A DNA stretch of 64,000 nucleotides from contig NC_069085.1 of NCBI RefSeq assembly GCF_947172395.1, positions 4,992,112 through 5,056,111 of the forward strand, given 5' to 3'. How positions within the stretch are numbered: position 1 is the first letter of the stretch; every line of letters starts with the position of its first letter. A program made the translations under genes and the position numbers. Under the pieces are notes generated by a model, which saw nothing but the letters and a program-made list of their open reading frames with translations, had not been told where the DNA came from and ran no database searches. Shown one piece after another: positions 22,799 to 35,325 of the stretch. The stretch comes from Bicyclus anynana (Eukaryota; Arthropoda; Insecta; Lepidoptera; Nymphalidae).

Positions 22799-23061
22799 TA
22801 CCAACAAAGAAATTAAAAATTAAGATAGAAAACACATATCATTTCATAACTTATTTATTTTAAATCATGTATTGTTTGTTTATAAAATGTTATTTAAAAT
22901 ATATTAACCATATCTAATTGATAAGCTTATTAAACAATTTTATTTTCATAATTTAAGAACAAGCTACATAAAACTATTATTAGTTGAAATGAGTGAATAG
23001 TGATTTATACCCTCATTTTTAATTTGTTTGTTGGTAAACAGTACTTATCATGAAAGGCTGT
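22772..23061. mobile_element. Short inverted-repeat element with a duplicated, inverted end
   Basis: Left end AGCCTTCCTTGATGAGTAGG with TACTGTTTACCAACAAAG; right end TTTGTTGGTAAACAGTACTT with ATCATGAAAGGCT. The interior is AT-rich and non-coding. An extra inverted copy of the left end sits directly outside (22743-22769). Confidence 0.65.
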
Positions 23062-23119
23062 AAGTATAAGTAGGTAAGCCGATGAAGTCGTAATATTAAA
23101 TCTCGAAATAGCGATTATT

Positions 23120-23216
23120 TAAATAGCCCAGTGGATATGACCTCTGTCTCCGATTCCGGAAGGTGTGGGTTCGAATCCGGTCCGGGGCATGCATCCCCAA
23201 CTTTTCAGTTGTATAC
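23120..23216 (+). mobile_element. SINE family B head fragment
   Basis: TAGCCCAGTGGATATGACCT (box A side) and GGTTCGAATCCGGTCCGGGG (box B side), then CATGCATCCCCAACTTTTCA; the body is missing. Confidence 0.8.
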
Positions 23217-23553
23217 CCGAAATCCGTACAAGTTGTTTACATACCTACTTATTTGTTTTGGTGTTTTAATCATATTTACTCGGCCATTATCTAAAGGAGC
23301 TTAAGGTTACAATTTAGGTACTTGTAAAAACTCGTAAATCTATGGTTACGATAGATATACATGGGACAGATTTAATCTGTTTGACTGTGACATGAGATGT
23401 CAACGGCTGTCAGTGTCGTTGTCTGTCATGTCAATGTCATTAATGAAAATTAATTTTATTTTATTTGAAAACTACCATGCTCTGTCGCATTAGAAAAATG
23501 TTTTTGTAGAGTTGTGATATTAATATAAATTAACAACTTTAATTTAGTCACAA

Positions 23554-25486
23554 ATGGCTCTGCCGTTCAGAATTTTTTATATAAATAATTCATTTTTTCG
23601 AAACATAACCAAACCGGTGAAATGGAGTATCAGGAAACAATGTCCTGCAAGACATTTCTGTAACGGCGTACGATATCAAAATACTGCTTTAGATAAGTAC
23701 TTGCTAGTGGAGAAACAATTTCGATTGCTAGGGGCTCCTCTACGACAATGTACAACACAAAGTGGCGATCCAAAGAATCCGTGTGAACCAGAAAAGAAGC
23801 CAGGACTGATACAAAGGTTTAAGCAAATGTATAAAGATTACTGGTATGTCCTTCTACCTGTGCACATGACAACATCAGCTGTATGGTTTGGTGGAGCTTA
23901 TTACTGTGTAAGAAGGTAAATTTCTTTAATTTAACACAATAAATATATCATAACATATTTAGTATATTGATTTATTGCATCATCAAATTGTATGTAATAG
24001 TTTTCCTGGTTTGCAATCTACCTGTTTTATATAACAAATTAATCTAATATAATCCAGTTTTATGTGAATATGTAATATATATCTTTATACTCTAGTACAT
24101 GATAATTAACAAACAATGGCTATATTTTAAATGATGAATTTTCTATTTAAATTATGAATGTAAATTAAGCTACAAAGCTATTGCATATTTACCCCATAAC
24201 TATCTGTTGTAGGGTAAATTGAATATTCTTTACTTTTCGCCTCTTTGAAAAATAGTCCAGTTCCAGACAATTTTGATCTTATTAAAAATGCTATAAACAA
24301 ATCAATCAATAGTAACTTTATAATTTAAATAGTAATTCATGCTTTTCATTGTTTAAAGCATAAAAAAATGTTAAAATATCTATGATATATATTTTTTCAG
24401 TGGAGTAGATGTTGTAAGCCTAATGGAATCGTTGGGTGTGAGTGACAAGCTGCTAGTACCACTGAGAGAGACTGGTGCAGGATATTTTGCACTTGCGCTG
24501 GCCTGTTACAAGCTGATCACACCTCTGAGATATGCTGTAACTGTTGGTAATAATATTACATACTAACTAACCATATTGAGTACTGTAGAACTGACTGACT
24601 AGATGTTCCAATACAAAGTAAATTTTAGGACCGTTGCTATTGGTTGACATTTCGTCGTTCATAATATTCATGATATATGTTGATGGTCACATACTAGGAA
24701 TACTTCTGTTACTAAATGAGTTTCTTATCTTTTTTTACTGAGACCATATTATTCCTATTTGTAGGTTACTAACAAATACCTTGTGGATTCGTGATTAGCT
24801 GTTTAAAAATAATGTGAAATCTGGGTCTGGGTCAGGTTGGCTTAAACAAAGTTTTCTTGCAAATTATTAATAGTTATTATGAAAATGAATGAGTTTGTAT
24901 TTGTGCTGTGGAGAGATACCTGTGACTATGCAATCTAAGATGGAAGTGGGCTAACTTATTAGGAGGAGAATGAAAAACCACACCACTTTCGGCTTCTACA
25001 CGACATTGTACCAGAACGTTAAATTGCTTGGCGATATGTCTTGGCCGGTAGGGTGGTGACTAGCCACGGCCGAAGCCTCCCACCAGCCAGACCTAGACCA
25101 TTTAAGAAAATCTCAATATTTATTCAGATATGAGATTAAACAGGCATGCCCAAAATATTATGGATGACATTAAACTAAGAATTCCTTAAAAGTTAAACTC
25201 TGGTAAAGCTATTTTAATTTCTTTTATAGGTGGAACCACATATGCTATTAACAAGCTGACAGCTATTGGCTGGATTAAACCAGTACCATCAAGGGAAAGA
25301 TTAAAGGAAATGCTTCAAGAAAAGAAAGAAATGCTGCAAGAAAAGAAAGATAACTTACAAGACAGATTTCAAGAAAGTAAACAGCATTATCAGACTCAAA
25401 TACAAGAAAAGAAGACACAAGTGATGGATGAAATGCGAAGATATAGGTGTGAAGTGAAAAATATAAAAAATAAGGCTAAAAAATAA
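23554..25486 (+). CDS. FAM210/DUF1279 mitochondrial protein, three exons
   Basis: The coding exons are 23554-23915, 24401-24546 and 25230-25486, all with GT/AG and in frame, giving 254 residues. The N terminus is basic and rich in Arg/Asn, suiting a mitochondrial presequence. The DUF1279 core runs from LIQRFKQMYKDYWYVLLPVH (membrane segment about residues 98-119) through SLMESLGVSDKLLVPLRETG to YFALALACYKLITPLRYAV, with a further GTTYAINKL segment. The last about 65 residues are a charged coiled coil with repeated EMLQEKK units. FAM210 proteins are mitochondrial membrane proteins; vertebrate FAM210A is linked to mitochondrial translation, and I do not extend that role here. The donor after AGAAG is preferred over an earlier GTAAG because only it keeps the frame. 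Confidence 0.88.
24925..25113 (-). mobile_element. SINE family A fragment in FAM210 intron 2
   Basis: The reverse complement shows GGTCTGGCTGGTGGGAGGCT, CCACCCTACCGGCCAAGACA and the body through the Lys-free GCATAGTC tail region; head and A-tail are missing. Confidence 0.8.
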
Positions 25487-28400
25487 ATTAAATAGAAAAC
25501 CTTTAAAATATTTAAAAAATATTTCAAATATCTAAATGCCTTCATAATTTGCTATGTCTAATTTACTTAATGAATTGGGGAGTGAAAAAAGTTTTATACA
25601 ATAGTTTTAAATTATTTATTGTTAAAAAGTATATAAATACAAAAGTATTATTTAACAAAGTTATTTTTATTTTATAATGAAATTAATTATGATAAACACA
25701 TTTTAATTATCAAAATGTACAGATATCATAAACTAAATAGATTAAGTACCTACATTATAGGACAGCACATGACTGGAATGTTTCAATGGTGCTATTTTTC
25801 TTCTAGTTTATATTGTATAAATAATATAGTAAGAAGGTAGTCATTAATAGAGCCAGATGTGCTGTCTCTTGTAAGAAAATAAAATTAATAAATGCATCAG
25901 ATTTTAAAAATGAAAAAATATATTTTGTCATTTTCCTGGCAATTAGAAAAATGTAGGCAGTTGAGTATGCAAAATATATAACAGCAATTTTACATAAAAC
26001 TGAAGAGCAACATTGAATATGCAACTTAGATGCTTTGGGCTCTACCTTCCAAAATAATTATGTAAAAGGCACAAGGCAGGAGGATTTTAATAAATTTGAT
26101 AATATTATCCAACATATTCAACTTTAATCTAGGACGTTGTTTTAGCACTTAGAATGCTCTAGCACACTCAGAAAATAAATAAATATAAGTAAATGCTCCC
26201 TTTAAAATGTATAAATGCGATAGATTTTAAATGAATAAATAAATAGGGTGTAGGGTTAAGGATAAGGAATCCCTTTAAAACTGATTAACACTAAAATAAT
26301 GTGTAAAATTTGTCATATACTTGATACAATATGCCTTACACATTTTGCACACTCAACAAAAAACAATAAAAAATATTATTATGCAAAAAATATATATATC
26401 TCAATTTGAGCCCTTAATTAAAAGAAATGTACTGTTTCTATTGAATTCAAAAGCTACCAATAAGCGCAAATTATTGTTATATTATATCACATAAACATTT
26501 GTAGGCAAAAACCATTTCTGGCTCCATTAAATTACATTTGATTATATCAATATCTATCTAAAAAGTATGCATAGTGATGGGGCAACCGAAATTTAATTTG
26601 GGCAAGGTAAATCTTTCGAAAACCTAGTATTAATAATTCGTTTTAACTAAAACAAATGAATAATATAATAAACTGAAAAATATTTTTATAATGCCAGGAA
26701 AAATATTTTTGGTGCAAATAAACAAATATGTAGTTATTGACATATTCATGAAAATGTCTTTGTTGAAGTCCAAAGGGCGTCCTATTTTGTCAAGGTGCGA
26801 CACCCCTCAGACTATGCGCTTTGCCCCACCTCTTTGCATGGATACACTAAAACTAATTAATTTATTATAATCTACAAAAAAAAAAGTTATTTCTCAGTCA
26901 TACTAAAACACCACTACAGTACCGCCGGTTTTAATCCCATTTCCGCTTAAACTACATGAAGTATACACGTAACTTGATCAACTTGTCGAAGGATATCTAA
27001 CATTAAAGCTATCAATTATTAACTTTCATCCAAACAATTTTTATGTATAGGTAGCCTCACCAAAAATATAAAAACCACAAGAATAAGGTAGTTGACACAT
27101 ATAAAATTTAGTATAAACAATATTAATTTCGTTTAGTACATGGGTCGGAATATATCGATATCAATTAATAAAAGTTAAAGATTTCTTATAAAACTTAATT
27201 TAAATATTTTTAAGTTTTCCAAACGTCAAAAACGCTGTCGTCCATTTTGTGACGTCACTAACACACTTGATGTACTAATAAACGTCGAACTAATTGTTAA
27301 CTTATTTATTATAGTGACGTCATGAAACAGTTGAAATATATATAAGACATTTTATTTCAGTCTAGTAATGATAATGAACTATTAAAGACCATTAAAAAAG
27401 TGTCAACTAGCCTGTTTGAGCCACCTGTGCTTACAAAGAAATTAGTTCCTTTTTATCACAACATAGCGTTTTTTTTATGTTTCTGGTCAGGCTTCATACT
27501 AAATATTTTTTTCTAACAATGAAATAGTTACACATTGAGCATAATATGATATATACCTATGTGGTATTTTCTATTTTCAATACTAGGTATTTTTTGACTT
27601 TAATACTACTGTTCTGACATTGGAGTCCAAATATTAAATCATCCATTTATGATTGTCTTTGTTAGATTTTTTTTCATTATAATCCTCACCTTAAAATCTA
27701 TAACAACATACATAACATTCGAAATTTTGTCATTTCTCAATAGGAACAAAATGTTAGGCTGTATTTACTGTGGAGTTCCTTTGTTGAAGATAGTGATTCC
27801 CGTAGGAATGCGGGGATAAAATATAGCCTAAAGCACTCGGGGATAGTGTAGCTTCCCAACTGTGAAAGAATTTTACATTTCAATAGTTTCAAAGCCTATT
27901 CAATGCAAACAAATAATCAAATATTTCAGCTTTATAATCTTGGTATAGAATAGCAGTCAAACCGCGTAGTTCCCATTCCTGTGGTAAAATGGGGATAAAA
28001 TATAGCCTAGATACTCACAAATAACGTGGCTTTATCTTTAAAACATTAGTATAGATGAAGCAATCATTTACTACGACGCACCATAATAGCTAGCGCACAG
28101 TGACCACTTATATACATACTGCACTACTACAACACAGTGTTATTGAATAGAAGCAGGCATTACTTAGCGTAAGTTCATTATGAACTTTTTTTTTAATAAC
28201 ACAAACTCTTATTGTTTTCATTCTACATTAATAATTTCCAATTGATAATGCATTAATGACAAAAATCGTTTTAAAATACTTGAACCCTTCTAAGATAAAA
28301 TTTGAACAATCACTTACTTGATAGTTAATAGTAAATTTTCATTTCATTCCATGAAAAATTTAAATGTTGATAACAGTTGCATCTTTTGTTTTGATTCATT

Positions 28401-28675
28401 AAAGCCAAATTCCGTTGCAAATTGCATTATCTGTGGGTATGGTGTGTCTTTACAGAATTCCTATAGTAGACTGAAATATTTGCTATGTCATGTTCTGCCA
28501 GTCAAGAGTAAATGCAGTTTTGTAGACTATAGTATTGAAACTATAGCTTTTTGATTCGAATGTTATAACAATTCAATAAAATCACAGCTTTCAGCAACAC
28601 TAAATCTGTGTTAGATTAAGCGATATTAACAACAAACGAATATCGCGCTTAACGTGTCATTTAGATATATAATTA
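25487..28675. other. Gene-free AT-rich 3.2 kb
   Basis: Past the FAM210 3' end I see only AT-rich sequence and, at about 27770-28060, reverse-oriented fragments of the Helitron-like repeat (TATAGCCTAAAGCACTCGGG, GTTCCCATTCCTGTGG). No open frame has a recognisable domain. A short cysteine-containing frame at 28351-28554 has no other support. Confidence 0.5.
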
Positions 28676-28883
28676 AAGTTCGGCCTCTCAGAGATTGCGT
28701 TTGTCAGGTCGTGATTGAATGGGCGATGTAACTTCGAACTGGCGTACAAGGTTAAATTGCGCTGTTTCAAGGTTATGCCAACTGTTTGTCTTTGTAGCGA
28801 TGAGACACAATAACGAGGCAATTGTAATTGTACCATTCGATTACGACCTGTCAGAAACGCAATCTCTGAGCGGCCGGACTTTA
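28676..28883. mobile_element. 208-bp MITE with about 48-bp terminal inverted repeats
   Basis: The left end AAAGTTCGGCCTCTCAGAGA with TTGCGTTTGTCAGGTCGTGA is mirrored by the right end CAGGTCGTAATCGAATGGT-type complement ending GAGCGGCCGGACTTT. Both sides carry TTAA-like flanks (ATAATTAAAG / CTTTAATTT). Confidence 0.8.
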
Positions 28884-28920
28884 ATTTTTTACCTGGCACC
28901 CCTCACCTCACACATTTTAA

Positions 28921-29427
28921 TAGGGATGATGACAGTTTTTTAAATTGTATATAAATTAAGAGTATGCTAATAGTAAAGCAATTTTGTAAAAGGAACAGGG
29001 TATCTGCGATCATTACTTTCGGAGCTACAGGGATTTAAAGAGTCAGATTTGCGGTGCTGCCGCGGATCCCTGAAAAACGTCCCATACTAAATGGCTCGAA
29101 ATAATGACGTCATAGGCAATGTAATGATCGTTAGATTTGTATGCGCGTTCAAACAAAATTACTAATATCTTTGTTATTTGTGCGTTTATGTTTATAGTTC
29201 ATATATTAAAAAATGACACATTTAATGTAAGGAAGCTAAAACTGTATGAATTTTCATCTAATTACGATAAAATATTTTCAATAGTTATTGAAATTTTATA
29301 ATCTCATTTATTTTGCAAATATCCAGACAATCTTTGCTTTTTATGTATAAATTAGTTAACATTGACCCTATTTACCCGAATGTATCATAAAAATCAATAT
29401 ATTCAAACCTAGTCATCATCCCCATTG
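28921..29427 (-). mobile_element. MITE with GGGATGATGAC ends, copy 2
   Basis: Inverted copy of the element at 4078-4575. The ends are AATAGGGATGATGACAG and AGTCATCATCCCCATT. Internal landmarks (CGGATCCCTGAAAAACG, CGTTCAAACAAAATTACTAA) are conserved. Confidence 0.85.
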
Positions 29428-29465
29428 TGTATCAAATCAGTAGGAATTATAAAATGCAAGTTTTA

Positions 29466-29862
29466 TATTTTTAATACTTTATTATTCATGAGATTATTCG
29501 AAAAATCATAGAGAAGGCGCGTGAGTTAAAAAAGCCGACCTATATATGCTTCGTTGACTTCTCGAAGGCTTTTGACTCTGTAAAATGGCCTAAACTGTGG
29601 AGTGTGCTACAAGACATGGGTACACCAAAACCTTTAGTCCATCTTCTTAGACGTCTTTACGAAGATGGAACTGCATATGTGCGGATAGATGACACCATGC
29701 TGAAAAATTTTCATCCCAACGCAGGTGTTCACCAAGAATACATAATATCACCGCTCTTGTTCAATGCGTATACCGAACTGGTCATGCACATAACTCTCGA
29801 AGAATGGTTTGCGAATCGTAGAATCGAAACGATGCGCAGACGACACCACGTTATTTGCGACT
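29466..29862 (+). mobile_element. LINE reverse-transcriptase fragment (RTE-like)
   Basis: Translation gives KPTYICFVDFSKAFDSVKW, then a GVHQEYIISPLLFNAYTE block, matching RT motifs 3-4 (the usual A-F-D and G-x-x-Q-G-C-x-x-S-P region). It is open for about 130 residues, but GVRQGC-type residues are degraded and both ends are cut. It lies just downstream of the ajuba stop codon, opposite in strand, probably within or next to the ajuba 3'UTR. Confidence 0.75.
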
Positions 29863-29984
29863 AGTGCTTGCAGTAAATATGTAAAATATAGTATATGTAG
29901 AAGTGCCAGGTAAAAATGATCAACATTTAGAGATTGAATGCAAAAGCAGTCGTAAACGGTACGTTGAAACACATTGGGTATGGC

Positions 29985-32900
29985 TCAACCCATGTACTGG
30001 TAGGAGGCGGGCGACAGGTGCGGCGCCGGCGGCATGCCGGGGCCCGTGGAGGCGCCTATCGTGGACAGGTGACACGCTCGACACATCAACTTGCCTGAAA
30101 ATTAAAAAAAGTAAAAAAAAGTTTGTTTTGTGAACTTTTTTCAAGTGATAACTTCTTATGGGAGGGTAAACTGCTAAGTAACGTAACGCGTTACAGCTTA
30201 CCTCCGCACGTTTGTCACTTGCACTTGACAGAGTAAACTTTGGACTGATTTTACGACCACAGACTAGATGATAAAAACTATATTCTATTATTGTTGATAG
30301 GTAAGTTTTTGTTTTAGATGGTAAGTAATTGTTTTCGTGTCCCATAGGTATTAAGCGTACATAAATACATAGTAAGGAAACTTTATTTTCGATCCTATTG
30401 GTAAGACTTTGACTTGAGATAGTTGTAACTGGCACTCCGCTGCCCAATATGCTCAGAAGATAGATTTTTAGTGAATAAGAGCAACCCATAGCATGATCAG
30501 TGAAAAAGGGAATGCCCATCCCTGACCCGCCTACCCTACCCTACCCTAACCACCCAGCAATTTACTTATATCTAAAAAAAACTTGATAATTTTACTTTAA
30601 TAAATTGTCCTGAATTGGACAAGCAAAGATTGTTGACCAGTCAGCCAGAGTTTTAAGACATTTTATTTTTTAAGTTAGGAAACTTATTTGGTGTGTTTGT
30701 TCATTTTTTGTTGGTAACAGAACAAAATAAAACTAAAAAAAGAATACAGCTTCAAATGTTACTTTGCCATTTTGGTACTCCAGCGAATTTTTTGAGCATT
30801 AAGAGTGATAAAAAATATGTATTTTCTTAGAAAAACGAAACTTTTATTAAACCAATTATTTAATCAAATCTTTATTTATACATCATATTATTATCTCCAT
30901 ATACTTTTATGCAAGGGAATAGCCGAGTGCCTAGGGCTGACGGTGTATTGGTCAGTGAGCATTACCCTTTCTCGTCAGTTTCTGTATTGAGGTGATAATG
31001 CTAATAGGGCAGATTGATTGTCACTCACCAGCTAGTGGATAGCAGCGTTTGTCGGGCTCGTCGGTGAGCTGCATGCCGCACACGCAGCACATGTAGCAGT
31101 CCACGTGGAAGTCGCGGTCCATGGACACCACGCGCACTGTCTCGTCCGTCCCCTCTACTGGTGTGATGCCTGCAGGACACCAACAGATATGAATCTAAGG
31201 CTCAGTCCTGAAAGGGCGAATTCGCCGCAATTCTCGCGCGTATTACGCGCTACCGTTGCGTCCACAAGGCGCATATTACGCGCGAGCATTTGAGGAGGAA
31301 TTCAGTATGAAACATGGAGTTGAACGCGCACTCGTTCTAGAGTTCACGCGTTAACTGAACGCAACAAGGCGTTTGTTTGAAAACGCACTGCAAAAGTAAA
31401 ATTTTGGCCAAAGCCTCCCACCAGCCAGACCTGGACCAATTAAGAAAACCTTAATCGGCTCAGCTGGGGTTTGAACCCAGGACCTCCGTCTTGTAAATTC
31501 ACCGCGCATACCACTGCGCCACGGAGGCCGTCATATGATGCGGATCAGTAAACGCGTACTATAAATAGGCCGACGATGTTGAACATACAACCACCTGTAC
31601 TAACCTTTGCCACAACTAGCACATTTGGGAGCAAACATGCGATGGTAATCATTGACACAATAGATCTTGTTGTCAACGTCCACAGTGAAGGGCACTCCGT
31701 CCAAGCACTCGTTGCAGATGCAGCAGCGGAAACAACCAGGGTGGTACGACTTCCCCATAGCTTGTAATATCTGTCGAAAAACAAAGTTTATCAGTTATTA
31801 TTAAGGCATAAAATAACATCATCAAAATAATGTCTCTCCACTGACTATCACAGCTCTCTGAGAGCCGTGATAGCCCAGTGGATATGACCTCTGCCTCTGA
31901 TTCCGGAGGCAGTTGGTTCGAATCCGATCCAGGGCATGCACCTCCAACTTTTCAGTTATGTGCATTTTAAGAAATTAAATATCACGTGTCGCAATCAGTG
32001 AAGGAAAACATTGGTGAGGAAACCTGCACACCAAAGAATTATCTTAATTCTCTGCGTGTGTCAAGTCTGCCAATCCGCATTAAGCCAGCATGGTGGACTA
32101 TTGGCCTTACCCCTCTCATTCTGAGAGGAGACTCGAGCTCAGCAGTGAGCCGAATATGGGTTGATGACGACGACGACGAATAATGTCTCACTTCTGTTTT
32201 GAAAGAAGGAGTCGAAAGTGTGGTGAAACTTGGATAAATTAGTTCAACCATCCTTTAATAGTTTCTATTGCAAGGAAAGATATTTATATTCATGGAATTA
32301 CAATACATTGCATAAAATATAGAAGAAACCTAAAGGGGTGTGGTTTTTCATCCTCCTAACAAGTTAGTCCGCTTCCATCTTAGATTACATCATCACTTAC
32401 CATCAGGTGATTGTAGTAACTTGTAAAGAATAAAAAAAAGAAAAAAAAAATTATAAGTTTAGTCTTGAAATCCTCACATAAGTATTTATTCACATATGTG
32501 AACATCTTGGAAGTTTCAATGATTACAAAAACAAATTGATCTGTAGAAATTTATAGATATTGATACAGGATAAGTCTCACTCTGCTGAGACCTTTCCTAT
32601 ATCAAATGTATACAGATATAAGCTACTTGCTTATTAATATTACCAAACATGTTCAAAGTTTACTAAAATGGGAGCAGATAATTCCAACTGATAAGAACTA
32701 ATAGCTACATGAACTAAATACAAACCTTAAGTGAGTGCTAGAAAAAATAATGTAATTGTAAATTGTTCTACCTTCTACAGTGAATTACAAGTTATCTACA
32801 TAAATGCATGTTTTATAGATTGTAATTAATAATGAGCCTTACCATTTCCATTATAAGATGGCCACATATTGCACATTTCTCTGCAGTTTGTTGAAATCCA

Positions 32901-35325
32901 GAATACTGAAAAAATATTGTGGGTTCATCAGTATCAGTAAAAGTATTTTCAAAATTGTTATAGTTTATCCCAAGATTTTTTTAAAGTGTTAGTATTTTTA
33001 GTAATACTTATTACTAAAATTTTTAAAAAGAATTATTTCTGGAATGCTACAATTCACAATTAAATATGAAAATAGGCATTTTTTGATGTATTATCTTATT
33101 TATAATAATGCTTACCAAATAATCTTCTTCACAATATACTTTCCCATGAACATTGTAGAATGCCTTGCCTCGTAAGGCTCTGCCACAGGAGCAGCATATG
33201 AAACAGTTGGTATGGTACAGATTCCCCATGGCCTGGCAAGCTTGCCCTGCACCAGTCACACCAGCACCACAAGTATGACATATACCTGAAAGAAACCAGA
33301 AATTATAAACAACACATCTTGTGAAGGGAAATAGGCAAATTTCAACCAATAGCAGCACAACTGGAAATATTTATTTATTTATATATTTTTCACTGTGTTT
33401 TTCATTTTTTCCCATACCCATAGAGCAGAACTATGTGGGTAACAGGTGTCTGAACATCTTGTTCCCTGGAGCTAAACCACTAGGCCCCCCAAAGAGTGCT
33501 GGCTCGACATCGTAAATGCGGACTTGAGATCTAATAAACTTAAGAAGTCGGACGCCCAAGACCAGGCAAAGTGGTAGTGGTGAGATTATGCCGGAAAGTG
33601 GATCCCTCTTAATGAGAACACGCTAAGAAGAAGAAGATCTTTTTCAGTGTGTTGAAAGAGATGGGACCGACCATTTCTAGGCTAGACATATTTATTTCTC
33701 TTCACTTAACTGCATACTAGGAAAGTGAAGAGAAATAAATACCCATAAAAATGTTTTATTCCTTAAATAATTAAAGCTTGAACATTGATAAAAGTAGTGT
33801 GAAACATGTTTGGTTATTATAAAGTTAAAAGGTTCATACCAAAGTATTCTCCTTCCTCGTCTTGTCTCTCCATTTCTTCCTCAAGCTGTCGTGTCAGTTC
33901 TTCAATTTTACGTTGGGCTTCACTTGGCCCTGGTGGTCGAGGTGGTGTGATACTATATGGAAGAAGGCTCTTCCCACGACCTCCAGAACCTCTAGACCCT
34001 CCTGAGAGTTGAGAAACTGAACTAGGAGTAGGACTGGGTGCAGGCGACTGCACAGGTGAACACATAGAAGTTAACCCAGAGGCCATATTGCGTGAACTTA
34101 TTGATTCTGATGCTAGAGAGATGTTGTCTTTGTTTGCTGCAGCCACAGCAGCAGCGGGGGATCCTCCAGTCATACAAACATAGTCTGACCCATTTGTATC
34201 CTCAATTATTTGCATTCTATTAGGTATAGGTTTAGGGTTGGAAATGTAACTACCGTTAACAGCAGGCTTTGCTTTCCCCAAACCATTTCCTACTGTTGGT
34301 TTTGGGTGAAAGTATTTTGGAGCAATCACAGCACCTTGAACCTCTGTAGCAATATTCGCCTTAGGTCTTTGAGCACTCGGCGCGATCGATGCGTAAATAG
34401 CAGTTGACGGAATGGTCACAACTTTGTCATCAAAACTTACAGAGTTGTTACTTTTTAAAAGGGCACTGACATCAGTGTATTTTGGTGGCGCAGACTTCAT
34501 AACAGTATAATCACTGCTGGAGTTATCTGTTGAGATGTAAGGTGGCGGTGGGGGCTTTTCTACTTTGCTCTTGTCATTCAACAGTTTCTGTGAGCTGTTC
34601 CTATTTATAGTGGTGTTGGGAACCTGGGGCCCAGGAACAGAGCTCTGTTGCATATATTGCTGGTCTGGATTGGCTTGCACTTTATACTCAATCTTTTTAT
34701 CATTTTCAGGACAAAGCATATTCTCATAGAGCAAGGGATTTAACTTGGTTTTGTTGTTGACAGGAACTTGCGGTTGCGCCTTGCTGTACCGGGTGTTGTA
34801 GTAGCCGTCGGCGACGAGCGGCGAGCTCTGGTACAGCTGGTGGTAGTAGGGCGGCTGCGGGAGCTGCTGCTCGCCGTAATACTCGATGTTCTCGTAAACT
34901 GGCGGCGGATACTGACTGTTCGTATTACCTGGTATTTCGTACAAATCCTCCGTTTGATAACTGAGCGACCTCTGCGAAATGGAGTCTATAGATCGCGTGG
35001 GGCTGGCCGGAAGCGCTGCAGTATTAATATCGCGTTTATTGATTGACGCTATGGTCTCCACTCGCTTGGGAGTCGCAAACTTTGAGGACGCTATAACATT
35101 GGAGCGCTCGTAAAAACTGTAATCTTGCCGATTGACGGGAGCATTCTCTAAAGTGAAGCTCTCTATTGCGCCGACGGGTCTGGGCTTCGTTTGAACGTTA
35201 ATGTTGGAAGTCGAAGCCGAGTGCGCTTGCTCAGTATCATTATCTTCTTTGTTGGATATTTTCAAATCTTGCAAACTCAAAACGCACCGTTGCTCCTCGG
35301 AATTATTCCTTCTTGAGGAATCCAT
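29985..35325 (-). CDS. jub: Ajuba LIM protein, six coding exons
   Basis: Coding exons: 35325-33840, 33285-33116, 32905-32843, 31770-31605, 31169-31029 and 30094-29985. They sum to 2136 bp (711 residues plus stop) with every GT/AG junction in frame. The first about 470 residues are low-complexity and proline/serine-rich, with PPPPY and PPKY motifs that could bind WW domains; an acidic helical stretch (IEELTRQLEEEMERQ) follows. Then come three LIM domains: LIM1 from about residue 498 (CHTCG...KVYCEEDYL), LIM2 from about 563 (CAICGHLIMEM) and LIM3 from about 622 (CASCGKG...CYPL). The YSGFQQTAEKC linker is characteristic of the Ajuba/LIMD1/WTIP group rather than zyxin. Ajuba proteins sit at adherens junctions and restrain Warts/LATS in the Hippo pathway. 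The gene is divergent from Polr2B. Introns carry SINEs and a foldback. Confidence 0.93.
31206..31304. repeat. Imperfect foldback in ajuba intron 5
   Basis: GAATTCGCCGCAATTCTCGC with GCGTATTACGCGC is answered in inverse by GCGCATATTACGCGCGAGCA with TTTGAGGAGGAATTC. The CGCG-rich arms stand out from the AT-rich intron. The following GACGCACTGCAAAAGTAAAA-like motif (31383) also occurs at 17450. Confidence 0.65.
31405..31534 (-). mobile_element. SINE family A head fragment
   Basis: The reverse complement starts GACGGCCTCCGTGGCGCAGT and carries the box-B-like GGTTCAAACCCCAGC, then TCCAGGTCTGGCTGGTGGGA. The body is absent. It lies in ajuba intron 5. Confidence 0.85.
31862..32180 (+). mobile_element. 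SINE family B, full length
   Basis: Head GCCGTGATAGCCCAGTGGAT (box A) and GGTTCGAATCCGATCCAGGG (box B), body ATCACGTGTCGCAATCAGTG through AATCCGCATTAAGCCAGCAT, and a GACGACGACGACGAATAATG tail. It lies in ajuba intron 4 in antisense orientation. Confidence 0.88.
32324..32438 (+). mobile_element. SINE family A 3' fragment
   Basis: From AAACCTAAAGGGGTGTGG through CACTTACCATCAGGTGATTG to TTGTAAAGAATAAAAAAAAG. It lies in ajuba intron 3. Confidence 0.8.

Noticed and set aside
28318..28554. Short frame with two Cys-x2-Cys pairs (CIFC, CIIC)
   Set aside because: No start context, splice partner or family support, and it lies next to a transposon cluster; probably chance.
31862..31945. Second possible tRNA gene with a GGTTCGAATCC box B
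   Set aside because: It is the head of SINE family B, repeated at 16757, 23120 and 56083.
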